From Prevotella sp. UBA2725 (GTDB lineage: Bacteria > Bacteroidota > Bacteroidia > Bacteroidales > Bacteroidaceae), in assembly GCA_002353825.1 (NCBI GenBank), contig DEKJ01000056.1, positions 1 to 64,000 of the forward strand: 64,000 bases of DNA, given 5' to 3'. Of this stretch, positions 34,241-42,551 are shown in pieces (the first letter of the stretch is position 1; every line of letters begins with the position of its first letter). A program made the translations under genes and the position numbers. The notes beneath the pieces are model-generated. The model did no database searches. It worked only from the letters and a program-made list of their open reading frames with translations, and was not told the DNA's origin.

Positions 34241-35473
34241 ATGAAAAAGTCATATATCCTTCTTCTCTTAGTTTTCTTGCCACTCCTTGCCTCCGCTCAG
34301 ACGCTCGATGTGGACAAACAACTGAACTATTGCCACACACAGATCCTCCGCGCTCTCAAGGACCTGCGGCAGTCTGACGGTTCCTACGACTACAGTAAAG
34401 AACCTCGCAACATCCTCGCTACCGACAAGCAGAAAGGCTGGAACTGCCGTCCGGCAACGGCTGAGGAGTGGTGCGGCGGCTTCTGGCCCGGCATCCTGTG
34501 GATGGACTACAGCCTCACAAAGGATGAGAATATCGAGAAGGCAGCAGAAGGCTACACGCAGGCTTTGCGTCACATCGCCTATGAGCCGATCTTCGACCAC
34601 GACATCGGCTTCCTGATGTTCTGCTCTTTCGGCAAAGGATACGAGGCTACACACAATGCCGACTACAAGAAGATCATCTTTGCCTCTGCCGATTCTCTCG
34701 CCACGCTCTTCAACCCAATGGTCGGCACGATCCTCTCCTGGCCCCGCAATGTGAAGATGTTCGGTGGTCACAACACCATCATGGACAACATGATGAACCT
34801 CGACATGATGTTCTGGGCTGCAAAGAACGGCGGCAACCCATTGCTTTATGATCTTGCCGTGAGTCATGCCAAGACAACAATGGAGCATCATTTCCGTCCC
34901 GACGGTTCCTGCTACCATGTCGCCGTCTACGATCCCGTCGACGGTCATTTCATCAAAGGTGTAACCCATCAGGGTTATGCCGACTCGTCGATGTGGGCAC
35001 GTGGACAGTCGTGGGCTATATATGGCTATACGATGGTCTATCGTTATACGAAGAACCCCGTGTTCCTGAAGTTTGCCGAGAAGGTGACTGATGCTTATCT
35101 CCGCCGACTTATCGGTAGTAATGAAGACAAGATAACAACTGATATCCTCGCTCGAAAAGACTTGATCCCGAAGTGGGACTTTGATGATCCGGACCCGAAG
35201 GCCTCGAAGGATGCGAGCGCTGCCTGTGTCGTAGCAGATGCACTCTTAGAACTTTCCCAGTATGTAGGCAACGAAAAAGGCAAGCATTACCACGATATCG
35301 CCGTAGCAACACTTGCCCAACTCAGTACGCCCGCCTATCTCAGTGGCAAGCGCAACGACAGTTTCCTGCTCCACTCCACTGGTCATCATCCTGCCGGCTC
35401 GGAGATTGACGCCAGTATCATCTATGCCGACTATTATTATCTTGAGGCACTGACGAGGCTGAGAGAAAAATAA
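34241..35473 (+). CDS. GH88 unsaturated glucuronyl hydrolase
   Basis: 410 aa with signal peptide (YILLLLVFLPLLASAQ). (alpha/alpha)6 barrel. The two catalytic aspartates of the family are in FDHDIGFLMF and HNTIMDNMMNLDMMFW; further landmarks are EEWCGGFWPGILW, SSMWARGQSWAIYG and HPAGSEIDASIIYADYYYLE. Removes the 4,5-unsaturated uronic acid left at the non-reducing end by polysaccharide lyases; the product rearranges to a keto acid that enters the KDG pathway. Last gene of the glycan locus. Confidence 0.93.
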   Translation: MKKSYILLLLVFLPLLASAQTLDVDKQLNYCHTQILRALKDLRQSDGSYDYSKEPRNILATDKQKGWNCRPATAEEWCGGFWPGILWMDYSLTKDENIEKAAEGYTQALRHIAYEPIFDHDIGFLMFCSFGKGYEATHNADYKKIIFASADSLATLFNPMVGTILSWPRNVKMFGGHNTIMDNMMNLDMMFWAAKNGGNPLLYDLAVSHAKTTMEHHFRPDGSCYHVAVYDPVDGHFIKGVTHQGYADSSMWARGQSWAIYGYTMVYRYTKNPVFLKFAEKVTDAYLRRLIGSNEDKITTDILARKDLIPKWDFDDPDPKASKDASAACVVADALLELSQYVGNEKGKHYHDIAVATLAQLSTPAYLSGKRNDSFLLHSTGHHPAGSEIDASIIYADYYYLEALTRLREK

Positions 35474-35483
35474 TAAAGAAATA

Positions 35484-35515
35484 CTTGTCGATATCACAAA
35501 TAATATGTATATTTG
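35484..35515 (+). promoter_or_regulatory. Promoter of the RelB-like/PIN module
   Basis: CTTG (35484-35487), 20 bp, TATATTTG (35508-35515, exact TAnnTTTG), 48 bp upstream of the antitoxin ATG. An unusually strong Shine-Dalgarno for this genome, AGGAGGA (35554-35560), precedes the start at 35564. Confidence 0.65.
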
Positions 35516-35563
35516 CAACCGGATAAACATCATATTGCAATCTAATTTAGAAAAGGAGGAATT

Positions 35564-35881
35564 ATGGCAACAACAGCTATCACTGTACGTCTCGACTCTG
35601 AGAAAAAAAGAAAATTCGACGAGCTCTGCCAAGAGATTGGTATGAGTGCCAATACAGCAATCAATATTTTCGTCAACCAGATGGTTCGAAGCAAAAGCTT
35701 ACCCTTCATGGTAACTGTAGAGACTAATCAAAAGGAAGATTCTCGGGAGAAGTTTGCCGAAATGTTCCAACGTCAAAGACAATTGGCAGAAGAAGGGAAG
35801 ACTCCCGACATGAGCTTAGACGAGATCAATCACGAGATCTATCTCGCACGCCAAGAACGAAAGCAAAATAGCGAGGCATGA
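35564..35881 (+). CDS. RelB/DinJ-family antitoxin
   Basis: 105 aa. N-terminal ribbon-helix-helix as in RelB/DinJ antitoxins: TTAITVRLDSEKKRKFDELC, then IGMSANTAINIFVNQMVRSK. The C-terminal half is acidic and probably disordered, to wrap and block the toxin. Its stop overlaps the start of the PIN gene (ATGA). The pairing is of note: RelB/DinJ antitoxins usually precede RelE/YafQ toxins, not PIN nucleases. Very likely autoregulates the promoter at 35484-35515. Confidence 0.88.
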   Translation: MATTAITVRLDSEKKRKFDELCQEIGMSANTAINIFVNQMVRSKSLPFMVTVETNQKEDSREKFAEMFQRQRQLAEEGKTPDMSLDEINHEIYLARQERKQNSEA

Positions 35882-36279
35882 TTTACGCTGTTATTGATAC
35901 GAATGTCATCGTTTCTGCTTTTATCACACGACATCATGACGCCTCCACTGTCAAGGTATTACGTCATGTGATAAGTTATGATATCACGCCCATGTATGAC
36001 GAGGATATCCTCGATGAATACCGGCGAGTGCTAAGCCGTAAGAAGTTCAAGATAAAAGCTGATGTTATAGACAGTTTGATAGAAATGTTCCTAGACCAAG
36101 GAATACAAATGGGTAGAACACCCTTCGCTGAATCGATGCCCGATGAAAGCGACAGAGTGTTCTATGAGATATCGTTATCCAAAGATGACTCTTTTTTGGT
36201 TACCGGCAACCTAAAGCACTATCCAGTGTCAACCAAGGTTATAAGCCCAAGTGACTTTGTGAATATGTTTGGATTCTGA
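35878..36279 (+). CDS. PIN-domain toxin (putative RNase)
   Basis: 133 aa. PIN nuclease fold: first acidic residue in AVIDTNVIVSAF, then DEDILDEYRRVLSRKKF and PDESDRVFYEISLS, and the closing LVTGNLKHYP block. These match the TIGR00305-like PIN toxins rather than classical VapC. Expected to cleave RNA when freed from its antitoxin. Translationally coupled to the upstream antitoxin; followed by a bidirectional terminator. Confidence 0.88.
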   Translation: MIYAVIDTNVIVSAFITRHHDASTVKVLRHVISYDITPMYDEDILDEYRRVLSRKKFKIKADVIDSLIEMFLDQGIQMGRTPFAESMPDESDRVFYEISLSKDDSFLVTGNLKHYPVSTKVISPSDFVNMFGF

Positions 36280-36284
36280 AGAAA

Positions 36285-36315
36285 AATAAAGGCGGCCATT
36301 CTAGTCGCCTTTATT
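36285..36315. terminator. Bidirectional terminator
   Basis: AATAAAGGCG (36285-36294) and CGCCTTTATT (36306-36315), a perfect 10-bp stem whose A/T-rich outer ends provide U-runs both ways. It separates the PIN toxin from the convergent TlpA-like gene. Confidence 0.75.
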
Positions 36316-36323
36316 CATCTTAA

Positions 36324-37451
36324 TCACTTCAGCAACTCCACGATACGCGCCTTCAGATCATCTCCGTGGAGGTCACGTCCTACGATGACTCCTTTCTTGT
36401 TGATGAGCATCGTGAAGGGGATACCTTTGACGTTATAGGCTTTGGCAGCGGCGCTTCCCCAACCTTTCAGGTCACTGATATGCTGATAGTCGAGACCCAT
36501 GGTCTTGATAGCTTTGAGCCATGCCTCTTTCTTACTGTCGAAGGAGACACCGACCATACCGACGCCCTTACTCTTGAACTCAGCGTAGATCTTCTTCATC
36601 TCCGGCAGTTCAGCACGGCACGGGCCACACCAGGAAGCCCAGAAGTCGACGATGGTGAGTTTGTTCTTCTTGACGAGAGACGACAGGCTTGTCATCTTAC
36701 CCTTAACGTTAGGCAGCGTCACATCTATCATCGGGTTACCATCTACGGTCTTACGGTCCGTATCCAAGCTCTTCTGCAAAGCCACGACCTGTGGATTATT
36801 CTTCATCGTCTCAGGGACGAGGCGTAACACGCTGTCCATTTCGTTGAGGGTCATCTCGTAGCTCAGATTACGAAGCAGGCCAATACCGAAGATATTATCC
36901 ATGTTGCTGAAAGCATAGTTTTTCTGTATTTTTGTTGAAATACTGTATAGGCTATCTGCCTGTTGCTCTGCTTTCTTCTTAGCCTCAGCAGAAGCATTGG
37001 CATCTCTGACTGTCTTTCGCAGCGGTATTATCTGATCATAAATAGGCTTCAGCTCCTCGATCAACTTATGGTTGATAAAATTGAGGGGCGATCCCATTAC
37101 ATAATTTCCCATGCCCTCCTCTGCTGCATCAATATAACAATCAAGCGTGTTTCCTGGTGCCGCATACAGTTCCGTTGCCGAGAAATGGGTCGGATCTGTC
37201 ACACAATTGACCACAAGAGGACTACTCTTTGTCTGAGCATTGTCAGGCACAAAGAAAGCGAACTCACCGCCTTTCACAGTGGTTGAGTCGGTGTAGCGGT
37301 CCGGTACATCGGCTAAAGTCCCAATGTAGACCTTAGTACCATCGGGGTAGCCTTTGACGTGACCCTTCACCGTTGTTGAAAGGTTCTGCGCTGCCATAGG
37401 CATTGTAGCCAATACCCAAAGAGGCAGCATTGCTAAAATACGTTTTATCAT
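36324..37451 (-). CDS. TlpA-like thioredoxin-fold protein with DUF4369-type N-domain
   Basis: 375 aa with signal peptide (ILAMLPLWVLATMPMAAQ). Residues about 25-125 resemble the DUF4369 beta domain (GHVKGYPDGTKVYIGTL), 130-225 are helical, and 235-375 are a thioredoxin domain with the active site WASWCGPCRAELPEM and cis-Pro segment VKGIPFTML. A periplasmic disulfide reductase by family. Last gene of the FecR-SusC-SusD operon, so its partner is probably another product of this operon, for which the DsbD-N-like protein is the obvious candidate. Confidence 0.9.
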   Translation of the reverse strand: MIKRILAMLPLWVLATMPMAAQNLSTTVKGHVKGYPDGTKVYIGTLADVPDRYTDSTTVKGGEFAFFVPDNAQTKSSPLVVNCVTDPTHFSATELYAAPGNTLDCYIDAAEEGMGNYVMGSPLNFINHKLIEELKPIYDQIIPLRKTVRDANASAEAKKKAEQQADSLYSISTKIQKNYAFSNMDNIFGIGLLRNLSYEMTLNEMDSVLRLVPETMKNNPQVVALQKSLDTDRKTVDGNPMIDVTLPNVKGKMTSLSSLVKKNKLTIVDFWASWCGPCRAELPEMKKIYAEFKSKGVGMVGVSFDSKKEAWLKAIKTMGLDYQHISDLKGWGSAAAKAYNVKGIPFTMLINKKGVIVGRDLHGDDLKARIVELLK

Positions 37452-37470
37452 ACTTGTATATCAGTTAAAG

Positions 37471-38961
37471 TTATTCGTTTGTATTAGGAGTCAGATTACT
37501 GTTCTTCTCCGAGACACTTGACGGAATAGGGAGCACCCAGAGATTAGACGTAGGCGCGAGGGTATAGGCCGTTGTACCGATGGTACGGGTGAGCGTCTCT
37601 TTCCAGTCGTCTTCTGTGTTCCAGCGCTTGCGTTGGATGAAGTTCCAGCCATTCCACAGATTCTCAGCCAAGGAAGTCTGTTTCAACTTGGCGATGGCTG
37701 TTGCCTTATCTGTCACCGTACCTTTCCAAGCCTTGAAACCGTCTGAAGGCAGGCGCTTGGCACGAAGGATGTCCAAATACTCCATTCCCTTGTCTATATT
37801 CCCGTTCCGTATCTCACACTCTGCTAAATAGAGATACATCATCGGTGAGCAGAGTCCGGAGCCATTGGAGTAGTTGGTTACGTCCCATCCACTCTGCCAG
37901 CCAGGCAGCCCTAACGTAGCACCATAGTCATCCAATGCGCCACCGGCATATCCTTTATACACCTTGCCCATCGTTGGCATCAGATCACGCATGGCGTAGC
38001 CGTCCTCAATACTGTTCCACGTGTCGGGCTGCACCCAAGAGTATATAATCAGATTTGGCAGAATGAAATAGCTCTCTGGATTATAGCGGTAATCCGCTGT
38101 AGCCGACTGATAAGAAACGCCGCCATAGCTCTGTTGTGTTGTAGCATGCGACCAGTAGTCGTAGAGGTCTCCCTGGGTTTCCAACGCTGCTTTAGCAGCT
38201 TCCTCCGCCTGGATATAGTCGCGCATCGCCATGCAGATATGTGCTTTGATAGCATAAGCTGCTGCTTTGTTCATACGCATCGTGGAAGCATTCTTCACAG
38301 GTAAGGCATTAAGGGCAATGGCATCGTCGATATCCTTCAAAGCCAGCGTGTATGCCTCCTTGACGGTTTTCTTTGGTTGCAGGGTACTGATATCTACATC
38401 CTCCGTCATATAAGCCACGCCTGGATCTTTGTCGGCAGTGGCAGGGTTGTAAGCCTTGGCATACTTCTGCAGCACCATGAAATGGAAATAGGCACGCAGT
38501 GCCAAGGCCTCAGCCTTAAGCTCGTTCTTGACGGTCTCTGACCCGCTCGCCGAGGGCAACTGTTGCAGGATAGGATTGGCAATGGTGCCAATATAAGAAT
38601 AGCAGTCCGTATAATAACTGTCAGAAGTGGTAAGCAACTGAAAGCGCTTGATGTCCTGTTCCGAATCTTTCCATCCCATCAGATAAGCAGAACGCGAAGG
38701 ATTGTCAACAGAGATAGCAGCTGGCACACTGCTATAAGCGTAGAGGACACTACCACCAACCTCTAAGAAATCGGTCATTTCCAGCTCCATCTCGTTATTC
38801 AACAACAGTTCCAAGTCATTGGTAGACTTGAGCAAGTTCTTGCCTTTGGGCTGGATATCGGTGAAGTCGGAGCAAGCAGCAGGCAACAGAAGCAATGCCA
38901 GAAAGCCAACAGCCGCTATGCCTTTATGTATGATATGATTGATTGTATATTTCATGTTCAT
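37471..38961 (-). CDS. SusD/RagB-family lipoprotein, second pair
   Basis: 496 aa with lipobox LPAACSDF. SusD features: DIQPKGKNLLKSTNDLELLLN, LKAEALALRAYFHFMVLQKYAKAY, and MYLYLAECEIRNGNIDKGMEYLDILRAKR (split family block), ending with the RagB-type WVLPIPSSV. An alternative start two codons in (38955) is equally possible. 17 bp downstream of susC. Captures the ligand of the SusC transporter at the cell surface. Confidence 0.93.
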   Translation of the reverse strand: MNMKYTINHIIHKGIAAVGFLALLLLPAACSDFTDIQPKGKNLLKSTNDLELLLNNEMELEMTDFLEVGGSVLYAYSSVPAAISVDNPSRSAYLMGWKDSEQDIKRFQLLTTSDSYYTDCYSYIGTIANPILQQLPSASGSETVKNELKAEALALRAYFHFMVLQKYAKAYNPATADKDPGVAYMTEDVDISTLQPKKTVKEAYTLALKDIDDAIALNALPVKNASTMRMNKAAAYAIKAHICMAMRDYIQAEEAAKAALETQGDLYDYWSHATTQQSYGGVSYQSATADYRYNPESYFILPNLIIYSWVQPDTWNSIEDGYAMRDLMPTMGKVYKGYAGGALDDYGATLGLPGWQSGWDVTNYSNGSGLCSPMMYLYLAECEIRNGNIDKGMEYLDILRAKRLPSDGFKAWKGTVTDKATAIAKLKQTSLAENLWNGWNFIQRKRWNTEDDWKETLTRTIGTTAYTLAPTSNLWVLPIPSSVSEKNSNLTPNTNE

Positions 38962-38978
38962 TTCTGATTAGAACCTTA

Positions 38979-41900
38979 CTAAAAGTTGATGTTTAATGAG
39001 AACACATAGCTTGCCGGCAGGCTCACACCATTGTTACTCGTAAGCGTTTCTGGGTCGACATGCACCTTATTGGCCCGCCAAAGGAAACAGGGGTTGTTGA
39101 CCTGGAACTGGAGCATAGCACGGCTGGCGCCAATATAATGCAACCAAGGCTGTGGCACGGTCCATCCCAAGACGATATTACGAATCTTGATGAAGTCGGC
39201 TTTGCGCACGGCAATATTTCCATAGTCCGGTTCCGAGCCGAGGGACGTTGAACTGTACTGTCCCCATCCTGGTGTGCTTGTCGGGTTCTCGGGGGTCCAA
39301 GAGTTAAGGAAGTAGCTGGCGATAGGTCCGTAGGTCCCGGCGAAAGTCTCTGTCTCAGGCAAGGCACGCATCACATGACCACCATAATAGGCCATCATCA
39401 CCGACAGTGTGAAACCATAGAAACTGAACCGGTTGTCAAGTCCCATCACAACCTTCGGCTCTGTCTGACCACTATATTCCAATACATCCGGGCTGGCTCC
39501 TGTAACACCATGACTGATAGTGTTGTCATTGCCATACCAGAGTGTCGTACCCTTAGAGCCATAGGTGCCGTCATCGATGCCAGCGAAACGGTAGGACCAT
39601 AATGCTGAAGCAGGATAACCTTTCTTATAAGGCGTTTCAACAAGCTGGTAGGCATAAGTAGCTGGATTGTCGACACTCGTCACCTTGTTGCTATTGTGCG
39701 AGAGGGCTAAACTTGTCTCCCACCCGAAGCTATTGCGATTCATAGGACGGAACCACTCACCGGTAACCTGTAGCTCGATACCGTTGTTCGTCATCGAGGC
39801 AGCATTGACGAACATCGAAGTGTAACCTGTCGTTGGGTCAAGGCTCTTGTTTGAGAAGACATCTGTAGACCGCTTATGATAGTAATCGAGGCTACCACGT
39901 ACGCGGTTGTCCCACAACGAGTAGTCGATACCGAGGTTCGTCGAATAAGTCTTCTCCCAACTCAGATCCGGATTGGCCGGCGACACGATTGTGGCATAAG
40001 GCAGGTTGGTATAATTGTTGAGTTCTCCAGTTCTTGCCGTCAAATAGCTCGTAGCGCCCTGATAGATATTACCCGTAGCACCATAGCTCAAGCGAAGTTT
40101 CAGGAAGTTCACCCACCTCATTGGTTTCATGAAGTCCTCCTGGTCCATGTTCCAGGCACCGCCGACCGACCACAGAGGACGGCCACGGTATTTGGCATTC
40201 AGTCCATAGACATCAGCATAGTCTTTACGGAAGGATCCGAAGATATTATAGCGGTCATTATAAGTATAGGTGACGTTGGCATAGCCGGAAGCGTAACGGT
40301 GACGCACCTCAACCACCGGATCCATACCATTCGATAGATAAGGTTGAAAAGCAAACTGCATAGCCGGGAAGTTACCATTCATAAAATAAGGAGACCATCT
40401 CGCACTGCGCAGGTCGCCGAAGTTGATCGTTGATGTCGTAGCTGTCTGGAGCTGGTTGTCATAGCCAACCATCAGCGCATTGGTACCTGTGGTCTTCGTC
40501 TCACGAAACTCCATGCCGGCAATAGCATTAATGGCATGACGCCCGAAGGTCTTGACATAGTTGGCCTGTGCACGAGCTGTCCAATACTGCCCATCGGTGT
40601 TTCTCGTCTGTTTCATGCCTCCCGTCTCCATGATGGGATAAGTCACTGCTCCTGTCGAAGAATTATAGGTAGCATAGGCGTCCTTGACGACACGTGAGGG
40701 GTGCGAGTCAGAGGTATAGAGATGGTCGCTTGTGACATGGTCGCTCTCATAAACGAGTTGCGTGCTCAGTGAGAATCCATCGAAGATATGGAACAGCAGC
40801 TCACCATGGAAACGCATGTGGGTACGGCGAGAAGTGACAGTATTGTTATAGCACTCATCGACTGCATTGCTGCCGAGCGGTGTAATGCCATCCTGCCATG
40901 TATAGTATTGATTACCATCATACCAGCCATATTGGGTTTTGATGCTCCCGTCATCATTGTAGAAGCGCTCATAGGCAGGGCGGTACCAAGGCGAATCGTT
41001 CTTAGACGAATAATCGTCGCCTGCATACTTGTCCTTGTTATAGACCGCATTGATACTGACATTCGTCGTGAGCCATTTGGCAAGATTGAACGAGCCTTTG
41101 TAGTTAGCTGTAAAACGCTTGTCAAAAGCATTGATAACCCCCGTATTATCATGTTGTATATTCAACGTCAGGTTATTCTGACTCTTGTCTCCACGGCTAC
41201 GCAGCGAGAGGTTATATTCCTGAAGAACCTGGCGCTTATAAACAGCATCAGCATACTCCTTGGCATAATTGTTCTTGGAAAGCTGAGCCTTAATCGTCTC
41301 AAGCTGATCGCGCGTAATGTCTCCTTTTGCTAACTGATAGTAGGCATAATTCAGTTCTGAGATTGATTGACTACCATTACTGATTCTTGACTCAAAATCA
41401 CCTATCGGATCTGACGAGCCACCCCCAAAGAACATGTATTCAAAATAATCGGACTCTTTGGCTACTTGTTGGGCAGCATTCATATAGAAGTTGTCGTTGT
41501 AGTCCATGTTCCGCTTATTATACACGGTGAGGTTTGCAGTGAAGTCAATGTCCACTTTGCCCTTCTTATTGGCATTCTTAGTGGTGATGACTATCACACC
41601 ATTGGAGGCACGGGCACCATAGATAGCCGTGGCGGCAGCATCCTTCAACACGTTGATTGACTGGATGTCGTATTGGTTAAGGTCCTCCACCTTACCTTCC
41701 ATCGGCAGTCCGTCGACAACGAGCAGGGGCGTTGTCTCGGCATAGAGAGAACTGGTGCCACGGATCTTCATCACACCGCCATAGGTAGACAGACCGGCAA
41801 CGCGGCCTTCGAGGTTACTCATCAGATTCGTCGTGTAACGGTCTTCAAGCTTGTCCGCATTGATAGTCGTTACCGAACCTGTCATTTTCGGCTTGGAGAT

Positions 41901-42527
41901 TTCCTGGTAACCCGTCACGACCACTTCGTTCAGACTGTTGTCGCCCGTCATCTTGACATCGCGCTTGACAGAAGTCGTACCAGCCTGCAACAAGGCGACG
42001 GCCTTCTCCATTCCGATATAAGAATAGATAAGACTGCATTTTGTCGCAGGTACTTTCAGGGTATAGAAACCTTCCGAGTCGGTAATTGTACACACCTTAC
42101 TGTCATCGATACAGATACTCACGCCCGGCAACGGCTCGCCCGTCTCATCGGTGACATGGCCCATAACCGTCCGAACCCGTGCGCCACTGACACGCCGTGT
42201 GATGGTGACGAGGTTGCCGTCAACGTCATAACGGCAACCTGCCTCTGCCAAGACAAGGTCAAGGACACGAGAAGCAGGTACGTTCTGCACCTTAACCGTC
42301 ACTTTCGGCCAAGTCTTGGCCAAATCAGTACTATAAATGAAGTTAAGTCCTGTCTGCTTCTTTATTTCAGCAAGAACAGTTTTTACCGGCTGAGCCGTGA
42401 CGTTCATCGTAACCGGCTTCCTGATGTTCTGAGCCATCACGGCTGATGTGCCGGCAACCATCAACATCCAAATAGCAAGGATAGCAGACAGACATCGTGA
42501 TACACTTTTCTTTTTTTGATCTCCCAT
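38979..42527 (-). CDS. SusC/RagA TonB-dependent transporter with STN signalling domain
   Basis: 1182 aa, full length. Signal peptide, then an STN domain (PVKTVLAEIKKQTGLNFIYS, residues 45-115) that contacts FecR-type anti-sigma factors, a carboxypeptidase-D-like domain (GHVTDETGEPLPGVSI), the TonB box region (LNEVVVTGYQ), the plug (INVLKDAAATAIYGARASNG) and a long 22-strand barrel ending SYVFSLNINF. The STN domain, the FecR gene upstream and a divergent ECF sigma factor make this a substrate-induced transporter. Substrate unknown; the surrounding redox proteins rather than glycosidases suggest it need not be a sugar. Confidence 0.95.
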   Translation of the reverse strand: MGDQKKKSVSRCLSAILAIWMLMVAGTSAVMAQNIRKPVTMNVTAQPVKTVLAEIKKQTGLNFIYSTDLAKTWPKVTVKVQNVPASRVLDLVLAEAGCRYDVDGNLVTITRRVSGARVRTVMGHVTDETGEPLPGVSICIDDSKVCTITDSEGFYTLKVPATKCSLIYSYIGMEKAVALLQAGTTSVKRDVKMTGDNSLNEVVVTGYQEISKPKMTGSVTTINADKLEDRYTTNLMSNLEGRVAGLSTYGGVMKIRGTSSLYAETTPLLVVDGLPMEGKVEDLNQYDIQSINVLKDAAATAIYGARASNGVIVITTKNANKKGKVDIDFTANLTVYNKRNMDYNDNFYMNAAQQVAKESDYFEYMFFGGGSSDPIGDFESRISNGSQSISELNYAYYQLAKGDITRDQLETIKAQLSKNNYAKEYADAVYKRQVLQEYNLSLRSRGDKSQNNLTLNIQHDNTGVINAFDKRFTANYKGSFNLAKWLTTNVSINAVYNKDKYAGDDYSSKNDSPWYRPAYERFYNDDGSIKTQYGWYDGNQYYTWQDGITPLGSNAVDECYNNTVTSRRTHMRFHGELLFHIFDGFSLSTQLVYESDHVTSDHLYTSDSHPSRVVKDAYATYNSSTGAVTYPIMETGGMKQTRNTDGQYWTARAQANYVKTFGRHAINAIAGMEFRETKTTGTNALMVGYDNQLQTATTSTINFGDLRSARWSPYFMNGNFPAMQFAFQPYLSNGMDPVVEVRHRYASGYANVTYTYNDRYNIFGSFRKDYADVYGLNAKYRGRPLWSVGGAWNMDQEDFMKPMRWVNFLKLRLSYGATGNIYQGATSYLTARTGELNNYTNLPYATIVSPANPDLSWEKTYSTNLGIDYSLWDNRVRGSLDYYHKRSTDVFSNKSLDPTTGYTSMFVNAASMTNNGIELQVTGEWFRPMNRNSFGWETSLALSHNSNKVTSVDNPATYAYQLVETPYKKGYPASALWSYRFAGIDDGTYGSKGTTLWYGNDNTISHGVTGASPDVLEYSGQTEPKVVMGLDNRFSFYGFTLSVMMAYYGGHVMRALPETETFAGTYGPIASYFLNSWTPENPTSTPGWGQYSSTSLGSEPDYGNIAVRKADFIKIRNIVLGWTVPQPWLHYIGASRAMLQFQVNNPCFLWRANKVHVDPETLTSNNGVSLPASYVFSLNINF

Positions 42528-42551
42528 AAACTCTCTTATAACTATATTAAT

